Origin: an uncultured Candidatus Melainabacteria bacterium
GTDB taxonomy: Bacteria > Cyanobacteriota > Vampirovibrionia > Gastranaerophilales > Gastranaerophilaceae
DNA: 64,000 bases
Reading direction: 5' to 3'
Assembly (NCBI GenBank): GCA_934754505.1
Contig: CAKVIE010000005.1
Span: 62,001-126,000, forward strand
The notes beneath the pieces are model-generated. The model was given only the letters and a program-made list of their open reading frames with translations, was not told where the DNA came from and searched no databases. This document shows positions 25,870 to 34,613 of this stretch, one piece after another (position 1 is the first letter of the stretch; every line of letters begins with the position of its first letter). Position numbers and translations under genes: made by a program.

Positions 25870-27315
25870 ATGCGTGGAATAAATAACATTTTCAAATTTG
25901 TATTTATTATTGTTGTTTTTTGTTTTACAACAGCACAGTGTGCTTTTTGCGAAAACTATGGAAACTCGGAAAATTATCTTTTGGGAATGAGTATTAGAAA
26001 GACTTATTCGGGATATTATTCCGTACAACTCAAACTGCAAAAAGAACCTCCGCAAAAATTCAGACTGCAAGAACTTGGAAATAATTCTTATGTGGTAATT
26101 TTGCCGCAGGTAAAAAAAGTTATCGAAAATGCTGATATAAACTATGAAACAGGTCAATCCGATATTAAAGCTGTTGTTTCGGAAAAAACAGATTTGTCTG
26201 ATAAAAATGTTTTTTATACAAAAATCAATCTCAGAACAAAAGAACCGTCCTTTATCATTATTGAAACGTACGTTCCACGAGAGGTCAAAACACAGGTTGT
26301 CTTAAATAAAGACCCTGAAGAAATTGAAGTTGAAGAAAAAGATAACTATATTCCCGAATGGGTTTGGTTTTTGCCTGTATTTTTCTTGTCGGCAATCTGC
26401 ATTTGGCTTATGCTGAAACGAACTCCTCCCGAAGAAGACCCCGAACAAAAACTTTCGGGTTACGAATATATTCCCGTTACGGAGAGGAACTCGTTTTTCA
26501 AAACAATTACCCCGCCGAGCGACACTTTTTCTTGCAGCGAAAGAGATCCGTCAACACACGAAGATGATGAATTTCAAAATTTATCAATCAAAGATTTGCT
26601 TGAAAAAAATAAAAATAAAAGTTTAAAAAATCCGCAGGAAGAAGTAGATTCAATAATTGATGAACTTGTCAAAATCGTCATACCCAAAAACGATTTAATA
26701 CTTATGCCGGGTGTTCCCGAATTACCGGGGTTGGAAAGTAAAGAACAAACAAACAAAACACTTTATATAAAACCAAAAGAACAAATCGTTATTCCTGATA
26801 AAAACTCGACTTCGGAAGTTTTAAAAAACAGTGAAGCAATGAAAGAAGCTGATTCGATAATTTTTGCAGAAAAAGATATCTTCTTCGACAACATTTCTGC
26901 AATAAACGATATTCCCAAACACGCAGGAGAAGAAGTTCTAAAATCCCCTCAAACCGAAGAGGAAGCCGATTATGAAATTTTAATGAAAAAGTATAAAAAG
27001 ATTTTGGGCGTTGCACACAAACTTGACAACCCCGAAAATGCCGAATTGGATTTAATTGACTTGTTTGCAATAGACAAAAAAAGAAGTTTTTGCCTTATTC
27101 AAGCAGGCGACAAAATCTCTCTCGTCGGAAACATTTTGAATACGGTATTTTTACTCCGCACATTTACAAAAGAGGAAATCAACAACGAACCTTTGTATAT
27201 GGAATTTTGCAATAAAACGGAAGATTATGCCGTTTATGCAGTGATAATCAATGAATTCAAAGCTCTCGTCAAAATTTCGGAAACAGATATTTCTTTAATC
27301 GGAGAATATGATTAG
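25870..27315 (+). CDS. Single-span membrane protein of unknown function upstream of a sugar-binding lipoprotein
   Basis: A 481-residue protein that I do not recognise. It begins with a signal-like helix ending QCAFCEN, then a ~110-residue beta-rich extracytoplasmic domain. One transmembrane helix (about 160-182, WVWFLPVFFLSAICIWLML) follows, and then a long acidic, probably disordered, cytoplasmic stretch. A C-terminal compact domain (about 375-480) contains SFCLIQAGDKISLVGNIL. The first domain recalls AMIN-like folds only loosely. No ribosome site is clear at 25870; a TTG start at 25792 is possible but less likely. Its stop overlaps the next gene's GTG by one base, so the two are translationally coupled. 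Confidence 0.7.
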   Translation: MRGINNIFKFVFIIVVFCFTTAQCAFCENYGNSENYLLGMSIRKTYSGYYSVQLKLQKEPPQKFRLQELGNNSYVVILPQVKKVIENADINYETGQSDIKAVVSEKTDLSDKNVFYTKINLRTKEPSFIIIETYVPREVKTQVVLNKDPEEIEVEEKDNYIPEWVWFLPVFFLSAICIWLMLKRTPPEEDPEQKLSGYEYIPVTERNSFFKTITPPSDTFSCSERDPSTHEDDEFQNLSIKDLLEKNKNKSLKNPQEEVDSIIDELVKIVIPKNDLILMPGVPELPGLESKEQTNKTLYIKPKEQIVIPDKNSTSEVLKNSEAMKEADSIIFAEKDIFFDNISAINDIPKHAGEEVLKSPQTEEEADYEILMKKYKKILGVAHKLDNPENAELDLIDLFAIDKKRSFCLIQAGDKISLVGNILNTVFLLRTFTKEEINNEPLYMEFCNKTEDYAVYAVIINEFKALVKISETDISLIGEYD

Positions 27316-28526
27316 TGAAAAAGTTTTTAACAGGTCTTATAATACTATTAGTGTTTTTCCTTGCTGCTTGCGGGAAACAAGAGGATAACAAAACTGTTCT
27401 AAAGTTTTCATCTTGGGGTTCAAGAACAGAATACAGCATTTTAAAACAAGTAATATCTGATTATGAAAAATCACACCCCGACGTTAAAATCGAACTTATC
27501 CATGTACCTGAAAATTATTTTAGGAAATTACATCTTTTGTTTGCGGCGAAATCCGCACCCGACGTCGTTTTCGTAAACAATACTTATGCACCGCTTTATA
27601 TAAAAGCAGGATTGCTTGAGGATTTATCAAATCTCGTTGAAGAAAAAGAATATTTTCCGAGTGCATTAAACTGCTTTAAATATGATAACAAACTCTACGC
27701 CGTCCCGAGAGATATTTCCAATCTTGTGGTTTATGTTAATAAAAACTATATTAAAAACCCAGAAAACATAAAAACTATATACGATTTGCGACGAGTTGCG
27801 AAAGAAACAACTAATCGTGGTATATACGGATTTAATTACGAAAAGCAGCCTTTATTTTGGTTGTATTTTCTTGAATATTTTAACGGCGGAATTTTATCCG
27901 AAAAAGGAGAACAAGTCATTTTAAACTCCCCCGAAAGCATTCAAGGACTTCAATTTTACGCAGATATGATAAACAAAGACAAATCTGTTCCGCAAGAATG
28001 GCAAATGGCAGGTATGACGTCCGCACAAATGTTTATTAACGGCAAAATTACTATGTATTTAAGCGGACGCTGGCTCGTTCCCAAATTCAGAGAAACCGTA
28101 AAATTTGATTGGGACGTAATACCATTCCCTCAATCCGAAACGTCAAAGACTTTAACAGATGCATCAGGCTGGGCAGTTTCTAAATCCTCGCAAAATAAAG
28201 AAATTGCATTTGATTTTGTTAAATATCTCGCATCAGAAAAAACATCATTATTGTTTGCACAAACAGGATTGATAACACCAGCAAGAAAAGACACTGCAAA
28301 CAGCAGAGAGTTTTTAGCACCAAATTTAAAACCGCACAACGCAAAAGCGTTTATAAATTCGGTCGAAAACTCAAAACCGACACCCGTAAACGAAAATTAT
28401 GCTCAAATTATCGATGAAGTTACAAAAAATATTACACCCGTTCTAAACGGAAAAACAACGGCTCGAAATACGATGACAGAAACATTTATAAATAAACTTC
28501 AAAAATATTGCAATAAAAAACAATAA
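27315..28526 (+). CDS. Extracellular sugar-binding lipoprotein of an ABC importer (family 1)
   Basis: A 403-residue solute-binding lipoprotein. The signal peptide ends in the lipobox LAACGK, so Cys19 would be lipidated. The body fits family 1 carbohydrate-binding proteins: FSSWGSRTEY, SAPDVVFVNNTY, YAVPRDISNLVVYVNKN, an aromatic-rich hinge region and MFINGKITMYLSGRW. It starts with GTG overlapping the previous stop by one base, and a terminator follows. The MalF-like permease at 13508 is a candidate partner; no ATPase or second permease is in the window. Confidence 0.9.
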   Translation: MKKFLTGLIILLVFFLAACGKQEDNKTVLKFSSWGSRTEYSILKQVISDYEKSHPDVKIELIHVPENYFRKLHLLFAAKSAPDVVFVNNTYAPLYIKAGLLEDLSNLVEEKEYFPSALNCFKYDNKLYAVPRDISNLVVYVNKNYIKNPENIKTIYDLRRVAKETTNRGIYGFNYEKQPLFWLYFLEYFNGGILSEKGEQVILNSPESIQGLQFYADMINKDKSVPQEWQMAGMTSAQMFINGKITMYLSGRWLVPKFRETVKFDWDVIPFPQSETSKTLTDASGWAVSKSSQNKEIAFDFVKYLASEKTSLLFAQTGLITPARKDTANSREFLAPNLKPHNAKAFINSVENSKPTPVNENYAQIIDEVTKNITPVLNGKTTARNTMTETFINKLQKYCNKKQ

Positions 28527-28553
28527 AAAAGCTCCTTCTAAAGGAGCTTTTTT
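28525..28553 (+). terminator. Terminator after the sugar-binding lipoprotein gene
   Basis: AAAAAAGCTCCTT/AAGGAGCTTTTTT, a near-perfect stem with a four-base loop starting at the stop codon. Being symmetrical with A and T runs, it can also end the leftward transcript of the small gene at 28571. Confidence 0.85.
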
Positions 28554-28570
28554 AGTTCTGTTAAAAAAAA

Positions 28571-28789
28571 TCAGTCATCTAAAACTTGTTGTAATTCAAT
28601 ATCAGGCTTTCCCAATACTCTGACTAATTCTAAAACTGATGCTTTCATCTGACAACGCTGTGAAGATCCGTTAAAAAAGTCTGTGTAAAAACAACCTTCG
28701 CAAACGCAACCTCTTTTATAACATTCTAACGATGCATTAGTCCATCTTCTGACTGCAATAGCCCTGCCCATATCTCTGCTTCTGAGCAC
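28571..28789 (-). CDS. Small cysteine-rich protein of unknown function
   Basis: A 72-residue protein with Cys23, Cys28, Cys30, Cys33 and Cys46 (spacing x4, x1, x2, x12), suggesting a zinc or iron-sulfur site. A predicted helix, MKASVLELVRVLGKPD, follows the cysteines. It starts with GTG at 28789, preceded by a very strong ribosome site, GGAGGGG. A consensus promoter lies 85 bases upstream and a terminator directly downstream. All these support a well-expressed real gene despite its size. I do not recognise the family; a regulatory or redox role is conceivable. Confidence 0.8.
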   Translation of the reverse strand: MLRSRDMGRAIAVRRWTNASLECYKRGCVCEGCFYTDFFNGSSQRCQMKASVLELVRVLGKPDIELQQVLDD

Positions 28790-28873
28790 TTTTGTTCCCC
28801 TCCACTGTTAGTTATGACATCCCCAAGATTTAGTTAAGACTTGTGTTTTAGACGTTTGCCTCAACTTTCCTTA

Positions 28874-28901
28874 ATTATATACTTTGCATGGGAGTTTTCA
28901 A
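28874..28901 (-). promoter_or_regulatory. Promoter of the small cysteine-rich protein gene
   Basis: Reading leftward: TTGAAA, a 16-base spacer, TATAAT. It is the best match to consensus in the window and gives a leader of about 77 bases. Confidence 0.75.
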
Positions 28902-28962
28902 GTCTAAAACATGAAATATTAAGAAAATGATACATTCCCTAAACTCAATCATCGCAAGTAAA

Positions 28963-28990
28963 AAGGGGGTAGCACATCGGCTATCCCCTT
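28963..28990 (-). terminator. Terminator of ilvD
   Basis: Read leftward, GGGGATAGC, a six-base loop and GCTACCCCC form a stem with one G-U pair, followed by TTTTT. It lies about 75 bases after the ilvD stop. Confidence 0.8.
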
Positions 28991-29004
28991 ATTATTTCTG
29001 AATT

Positions 29005-29054
29005 CATGCCCGTTTTTGGTCAAAAACCAAAGAATATAACTGTTTTCGGGCATG
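29005..29054. repeat. Inverted pair of CATGCCCG octamers in the ilvD 3' region
   Basis: CATGCCCG at 29005-29012 and its complement at 29047-29054 face each other, with a smaller inverted repeat (TTTGGT/ACCAAA) between them. The RNA could fold into a stem between the ilvD stop and its terminator. Confidence 0.55.
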
Positions 29055-29061
29055 TATTTTG

Positions 29062-30717
29062 TTACGAAATTGCACCCAATGATGCACTCTTGACAGAACG
29101 TGCATATTTTGCCAAAACGCCTTTTCTTTCTTTAGGTTCGGGCATGACGAATTTTTTACGTCTTTCGTTGATGACATCGTCGGAAACTTCAAGAGAGATA
29201 CTTCTTTCAGGAAGATTGATGATAATTTTGTCGCCGTTTTCAATTAATCCGATAATGCCGCCGTCAGCAGCTTCAGGGCAAATGTGACCGACGCAGATGC
29301 CTCTTGTACCGCCTGAAAATCTTCCGTCAGTAATGAGGGCAACGTCTTTACCAAGACCTTTGCCGACGATTAAAGATGTCGGAGCGAGCATTTCTTTCAT
29401 ACCCGGACCGCCTTTAGGACCTTCGTATGTGATAACGACAACATCGCCTGCAACAACTTCATCTGTTTCTATTGCGTGCATAGCAGCTTCCTCTGAGGTA
29501 TAAACCTTAGCTTTTCCTTCAAAAACGGAAACAGACGGGTCAACACCCGAAACTTTAATTACTGCACCATCAGGAGCCAAATTACCTCTTAAAACTGCAA
29601 GACCGGGGTTTGACGTAATCGGGTTATCCAAAGTTCTGATAACATCGTTATCAACCCAAGCACTGTCTGCGATTTCTTCGATTGAATAACCGCTGACACC
29701 TTTTGTATTTGAAAAATCGGGCAATTTGCCGTAAATCGTTTTCATAACTCCGGGGATACCGCCTGCATTATCCAAATCGAACATAGTCAAATCTGATGAC
29801 GGGTCGAGTTTGATAATTTGAGCAACCTTGTGGCTTAATTCCTCAAAGTCATTCAAAGTAATATCAACACCTGCAGTATTTGCGATTGCGAGCAAGTGAA
29901 GAATTGAATTTGTAGAACCGCCGAGAGCCAAATCGGTAATAATAGCATTTCTCAATGATTCACGGGTAATAACTTGTGACGGTTTAATATTTTCTTTAAC
30001 CATATCGACAATTCTCATACCGCTTTCAAAAGCAATTCTGCGTTTTTTAGCACTTACGGCAGCGGCAGTTGCACAATACGGCAAGCTCATTCCCATCATT
30101 TCTGTTAAACAAGCCATTGTATTTGCTGTGTACAAACCTTGACATGAACCTGCACCGGGGCAAGCGTTTTCTTCTGATTCATACAATTCGCTTTCTGTCA
30201 TTTCGCCGATTCTGTATTTGCCGATAGCTTCAAATGTTCCGTTAATGAACATTAATTTTTTATGTTTGCAATGACCGTCCATCATAGGTCCTGCGGTAAC
30301 AACGATACAGGGAATATCAAGTCTTAATGCAGCCATTAACATACCCGGGGTAATTTTGTCGCAGTTTGTGAGCAAAACAAGTCCGTCTAATTGGTGAGCG
30401 GAAGCAACTGTTTCAACACAATCCGCAATCAAATCTCTTGAGGGCAGAGAGTATTTCATGCCCGAATGCCCCATTGCGATACCGTCACAAACGGCAGGAG
30501 TTCCGAAAATAAATGATTGACCGCCGCCCGAGTGAATACCTTTTTCGATATATCTTTCCAAATCTCTCATGCTAACGTGTCCGGGAACGAGTTCCGAAAA
30601 AGAGCTTGCAATCCCGATGAAAGGTCTTTTCATACCTTCTTTGCTGACACCCGTAGCATATAATAATGCTCTGTGGGGAGCTTTATTTATTCCTACTTTT
30701 ACGTTATCACTTTTCAT
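29062..30717 (-). CDS. ilvD: Dihydroxy-acid dehydratase
   Basis: IlvD dehydrates 2,3-dihydroxy-isovalerate and -methylvalerate to the keto acids of valine and isoleucine, using an iron-sulfur cluster. The 551-residue protein has cluster cysteines in LLTNCDKITPGM and ENACPGAGSCQG, plus the conserved ALGGSTNSILHL, GRFSGGTRG and GHICPEAADGG. AAAGGA precedes the ATG. It is a single-gene unit ending in a terminator. No other branched-chain genes are nearby. Confidence 0.97.
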   Translation of the reverse strand: MKSDNVKVGINKAPHRALLYATGVSKEGMKRPFIGIASSFSELVPGHVSMRDLERYIEKGIHSGGGQSFIFGTPAVCDGIAMGHSGMKYSLPSRDLIADCVETVASAHQLDGLVLLTNCDKITPGMLMAALRLDIPCIVVTAGPMMDGHCKHKKLMFINGTFEAIGKYRIGEMTESELYESEENACPGAGSCQGLYTANTMACLTEMMGMSLPYCATAAAVSAKKRRIAFESGMRIVDMVKENIKPSQVITRESLRNAIITDLALGGSTNSILHLLAIANTAGVDITLNDFEELSHKVAQIIKLDPSSDLTMFDLDNAGGIPGVMKTIYGKLPDFSNTKGVSGYSIEEIADSAWVDNDVIRTLDNPITSNPGLAVLRGNLAPDGAVIKVSGVDPSVSVFEGKAKVYTSEEAAMHAIETDEVVAGDVVVITYEGPKGGPGMKEMLAPTSLIVGKGLGKDVALITDGRFSGGTRGICVGHICPEAADGGIIGLIENGDKIIINLPERSISLEVSDDVINERRKKFVMPEPKERKGVLAKYARSVKSASLGAIS

Positions 30718-30888
30718 GATTTTTCCTTTCAGTTTTTTCTATATTTTCGCATAAAATAACAAATTCTACACATTTTTTTTCATTTTGAAGTGTATTTTTA
30801 TACAAAAATTTTTAAACGTATCAAATTTCGTTACAGAATAAAAATTTTTAACAAAAATATGATAAAATTAGCAAAAAAAGGAGGAAAA

Positions 30889-31419
30889 ATGAAAAAATTT
30901 TTATCAGCATTGGTTTTAAGTTTAATTATTTCACAATCCGTATTTGCCGCAGAAATTTTGAGGGCAAAAGCAATCACCCCGATTTCGACTAAACACCCGT
31001 CTGAATTCATTTCCGTCCAAGTTACAGGCGATACTGAAATAAACGGAAACCGTTTTGAAAAAGGATATATACTCAGCGGAAAAATGACAAATGTTATTCA
31101 ACCGCAAACGATGTATAAAAATGCCACATTTACCTTTGAAATTTTGACCTATAAAGATTTAAACGGCAATGTTCATGAACTTTCCGCCCCTATAGAAGTC
31201 AAATACAGACAGCAAATGCGTCCTAATATCGAACGCTCATCAATAACAATCGGCGGCGACAGCGGTTTTGTGTTTTCTCCGAGAGATATCGAGCTTGCAA
31301 AAGAAAGCAGCAGTGTCGGCGATTTTTTGAAAAAGGAATTAATTAAAGACAGTCCGCTTGATACGGGCTGGGATATTGAGTTGAAAAAAGGCGATACCGT
31401 AAAATTCAATATTCAATAG
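30889..31419 (+). CDS. Exported protein of unknown function
   Basis: A 176-residue protein with a clear signal peptide (MKKFLSALVLSLIISQSVFA, cleaved before AEIL). The mature part is mostly beta strand: FISVQVTGDTEINGNRFEKGYILSGKM, then a segment with YKNATFTFEIL. GGAGGA lies five bases before the ATG at 30889, which excludes the longer in-frame reading. It converges on gyrA with a shared terminator. No family is recognised; a small periplasmic or surface beta-domain protein is the best description. Confidence 0.75.
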   Translation: MKKFLSALVLSLIISQSVFAAEILRAKAITPISTKHPSEFISVQVTGDTEINGNRFEKGYILSGKMTNVIQPQTMYKNATFTFEILTYKDLNGNVHELSAPIEVKYRQQMRPNIERSSITIGGDSGFVFSPRDIELAKESSSVGDFLKKELIKDSPLDTGWDIELKKGDTVKFNIQ

Positions 31420-31436
31420 ATTTTTCACAATAAAAT

Positions 31437-31472
31437 AAAAAAGCTGTCTGATAAATTCAAACAGCTTTTTAT
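31437..31472. terminator. Bidirectional terminator between the exported-protein gene and gyrA
   Basis: AAAAAAGCTGT/ACAGCTTTTT stem with a 13-base loop, A run on one side and T run on the other, in the gap between convergent genes. Confidence 0.8.
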
Positions 31473-31491
31473 TTTTGAAGTTTTCTGAAAA

Positions 31492-34041
31492 TTATTTATT
31501 TTCACCGTTTTCAAGGTCGAGAAGTTTTGTTTGTTCAACAGCCTTATCGACAGCTTCTTCAATCGCTTTATCAATAGGATCATCACCTTGACCAACGATT
31601 TTATTAACAGTGATAACGGTATCATTTTCTTGAAGATTTTGGATTTTAACACCCGTAGCAGGTCTGCCCTGACGAGAAATATCACCCGAATTTATTCTTG
31701 TAACAACACCGTTAGCCGTTACAACCATAATATCATCAGATTCATTTACAATCGTTAAAGCAACAAGTCTTGATTGTGATGACTTGAATTTCGTTGCAAT
31801 AAGACCGATTCCGCCTCTGTTTTGCGATCTGAATTCAGATAATTTTGAACGTTTTCCAAAACCGTCAGAGGTAACCACGAGCAAATCAGCATCGTAATCA
31901 GCAGGAACGATGTCAGAGCCGATAATCTTGTCACCTGCTCTTAACTTCATTGAATTTACACCTCTTGCACTTCTGCCTAAAGGTCTTAATTCATTTACGC
32001 TGAATCTGATTGCCATACCGCAGCTTGTTCCGATAATGATTTCGTCATTGTCTTTTGCAACATTTACCCAATTCAAAGTATCTCCTTCTTCCAAACCGAT
32101 TGCGATAATACCGTTACGTCTGATGTTTGCGAAGTTGTCAAGTTCAATTCTCTTGATATAACCGTTTTGCGTAAGCATTATGAGGTTTGTATTATGTGAG
32201 AATTCTTTAACGGGAACAACCGCCGTAATTTTTTCACCTTGTTCAATCGGCAAAATGTTTACAATCGGCAAACCTTTTGACTGACGTGAACCTTCAGGGA
32301 AATCATATACATTCAAGCTGTAAACCGTTCCCTTGTCTGAGAAGAACAGCACTTTATCGTGCATCATAGCCGTAAAGAAATGTCCGACATCATCGTCTTC
32401 TTTTGTCTTAATTCCGCCCTTGCCACGAGTTGCACGGTTTTGACGTTCAAATGTGTCTAAAGAAATTCTCTTAATATAGCCTTGACGAGTCATAAATACT
32501 GCCATAGGTACATTCGGAGTCAAATCTTCAATCGTCATTTCGTTAGCTTCGGGAAGAATTTGAGTTCTTCTGTCGTCGCCATATTTTTCTTTATCTTCGA
32601 GAAGTTCTTTCTTGATGATATTCAAAACTTTTTGTCTGTCAGCCAAAATAGCTTCATATTCTTGAATTTTTATTTGCAAATCTTCAAATTCGGCTTTGAT
32701 TTTATCTTGTTCCAAACCTGTTAATCTGCGTAATTGCATTTCCAAAATAGCGTTTGACTGGTCAATATCAAGTCCGAATCTTGTCATCAAGCCAATTCTT
32801 GCTTCTTCTGTCGTTTTAGATTTTTTAATAAGCTCAATAACTTCATCAAGGCTGCCTAATGCAATTAATAAACCTTTCAAAATATGAGCTCTCATCTTCG
32901 CTTTTTTAAGGAAGAAAATCGTTCTTCTTGTAATAACGGTAACTCTGTGTTCGATAAATTCGTTAAGAACGTCAATCAAATTCATCAATCTCGGTTGTTT
33001 ACCTGCAAGTGCAAGCAAATTAAAACCGAAAGAAAGAGTTAATTGAGTATGCTTATACAAGTTATTTTTAACAACTTCGGGCTTCGCATCTCTCTTTAAT
33101 TCGATTACGATACGCATACCCTCTCTGTCTGATTCATCTCTTAAATCGGAAATGCCTTCAATACGTTTATCTCTAACAAGTTCTGCAATTTTTTCAATTA
33201 ACGCAGCCTTGTTTACCTGATACGGAATTTCCGTTACGACGATTGCTGTTCTGCCTTGTCTGCCTGCACTTCCGGGGATTTCTTCAATCGTTGAAACAGC
33301 AGACATCTTAATAGAACCACGACCTGTTTCATAAGCTTTTTTAATGTCGCTTACGCCGATAATGCTTGCAGCAGTCGGGAAATCAGGACCTTTAATATAT
33401 TGCATCATATCCGTAACGGTCATGTTCGGATTGTCAATCAATGCAATCGTACCGTCAACAACTTCGCATAAGTTGTGCGGCGGAACGTTTGTTGCCATAC
33501 CAACCGCAATACCGCTGACACCGTTTAATAACAACATCGGCAATCTGACAGGTAAAACCGACGGTTCTTGAAGTGAACCATCAAAGTTCGGGTCAAAATC
33601 AACCGTTTCACAATCAATATCAGCAAGCATTGATTGTGTAATTTTATGCATACGGGCTTCCGTGTACCTCATTGCAGCTGCACCGTCGCCGTCAACCGAA
33701 CCGAAGTTACCATGCCCGTCAACCATCAAATATCTTGTCGAGAAATCCTGAGCCATACGAACGAGTGCTTCGTAAACAGCCGTATCGCCGTGAGGGTGAT
33801 ATTTACCTAAAACTTCACCGACGATTCTCGCACACTTTTTAAACGGTTTATCAGGCGTCATGCCGAGTTCGTTCATAGCAAATAAAATTCTTCTGTGAAC
33901 AGGTTTCAAACCGTCACGAACATCAGGCAATGCTCTGCCGACAATAACCGACATAGCATAGTCTATATATGAACGCTTCATTTCATCTCGTATATTGACG
34001 GGAACTATCTTTCCGTCTTCAAATAAATTACTCTGTGCCAA
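31492..34041 (-). CDS. gyrA: DNA gyrase subunit A
   Basis: GyrA cuts and religates DNA during ATP-driven negative supercoiling. The 849-residue protein has the winged-helix/tower core with the catalytic Tyr in FSTRYLMVDGHGNFGS-like context and the HPHGDTAVYEALVRMAQ region, and a six-bladed C-terminal domain. The GyrA box position reads QNRATRGKGG, not QRRGGKG; I recall the same variant from cyanobacteria. The best start is TTG at 34041 with GGGGAGG four bases upstream; a TTG at 34059 lacks such a site and no suitable ATG exists nearby. ParC is less likely given the variant box and well-formed C-terminal domain. Confidence 0.93.
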   Translation of the reverse strand: MAQSNLFEDGKIVPVNIRDEMKRSYIDYAMSVIVGRALPDVRDGLKPVHRRILFAMNELGMTPDKPFKKCARIVGEVLGKYHPHGDTAVYEALVRMAQDFSTRYLMVDGHGNFGSVDGDGAAAMRYTEARMHKITQSMLADIDCETVDFDPNFDGSLQEPSVLPVRLPMLLLNGVSGIAVGMATNVPPHNLCEVVDGTIALIDNPNMTVTDMMQYIKGPDFPTAASIIGVSDIKKAYETGRGSIKMSAVSTIEEIPGSAGRQGRTAIVVTEIPYQVNKAALIEKIAELVRDKRIEGISDLRDESDREGMRIVIELKRDAKPEVVKNNLYKHTQLTLSFGFNLLALAGKQPRLMNLIDVLNEFIEHRVTVITRRTIFFLKKAKMRAHILKGLLIALGSLDEVIELIKKSKTTEEARIGLMTRFGLDIDQSNAILEMQLRRLTGLEQDKIKAEFEDLQIKIQEYEAILADRQKVLNIIKKELLEDKEKYGDDRRTQILPEANEMTIEDLTPNVPMAVFMTRQGYIKRISLDTFERQNRATRGKGGIKTKEDDDVGHFFTAMMHDKVLFFSDKGTVYSLNVYDFPEGSRQSKGLPIVNILPIEQGEKITAVVPVKEFSHNTNLIMLTQNGYIKRIELDNFANIRRNGIIAIGLEEGDTLNWVNVAKDNDEIIIGTSCGMAIRFSVNELRPLGRSARGVNSMKLRAGDKIIGSDIVPADYDADLLVVTSDGFGKRSKLSEFRSQNRGGIGLIATKFKSSQSRLVALTIVNESDDIMVVTANGVVTRINSGDISRQGRPATGVKIQNLQENDTVITVNKIVGQGDDPIDKAIEEAVDKAVEQTKLLDLENGENK

Positions 34042-34091
34042 AATGCCTCCCCTAATCAAACTCTATTTCGTCTGATTACCATATATACTAT

Positions 34092-34119
34092 ATTTTAACA
34101 TAACAAAAACCTATGGCAA
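34092..34119 (-). promoter_or_regulatory. Promoter of gyrA
   Basis: Reading leftward: TTGCCA, a 16-base spacer, TAAAAT with a TGT extension. It gives a leader of about 45 bases before the TTG start codon. Confidence 0.6.
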
Positions 34120-34248
34120 ATTTATTGCCGTTTGCTTAACATTTAAATTAAATGTTAAGAATGTAACAGTTTTTTCAAAAATTGAAATTATGACTTTTGT
34201 ATATACTTTATATATATGTAGGGAGCAGGGAAAAACGGAGATAGAGTT

Positions 34249-34422
34249 ATGGTAGTTAATTTAAACATGGATATTGAAACACGTTTGGCAAATATGTATA
34301 AATCAATGGGTGAACCCAAACTTGCCGAAGACAGAAAAGAAGTTTCGCCTGATGAATTCTGGAAAACTATGAGAATGGTTGCCACGAATAATCAAGCTCT
34401 TATCAAATACCAAGCAAGATAG
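34249..34422 (+). CDS. Small protein of unknown function (57 residues)
   Basis: A short rightward gene with ATG at 34249, stop TAG at 34420-34422 and GGAG nine bases upstream. The product is soluble and helical, with MDIETRLANMYKSMGEP near the start and SPDEFWKTMRMVATNNQALIKYQ at the end. It is divergent from gyrA. A terminator lies about 135 bases downstream. Nothing similar comes to mind; codon use looks normal for the window. Confidence 0.6.
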   Translation: MVVNLNMDIETRLANMYKSMGEPKLAEDRKEVSPDEFWKTMRMVATNNQALIKYQAR

Positions 34423-34557
34423 TATTTGTATAGTCAGCAATTTATTTTGAGAGAGATTAGAGATTTATTATTTAATTAAAATTTGATTAAAACTTGATTT
34501 TCAACAAAATTACTTTTAATTAACCAAACTTTATCCCCCCCTATATCAATTATTGTG

Positions 34558-34584
34558 CCTGAGCCGAACCTCAGGTTTTTTTTT
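34558..34584 (+). terminator. Terminator after the 57-residue protein gene
   Basis: CCTGAG/CTCAGG stem, six-base loop, followed by nine T. The 135 bases between the stop at 34422 and this stem hold no gene and are AT-rich. Confidence 0.8.
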
Positions 34585-34613
34585 GCCGTTTTTTTACTGC
34601 GGGCATGGAGCAA

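Noticed and set aside
13508..28526. Integrated mobile element next to tRNA-Glu
   Set aside because: No integrase, no partial tRNA copy at a second boundary and no sharp compositional change were seen.
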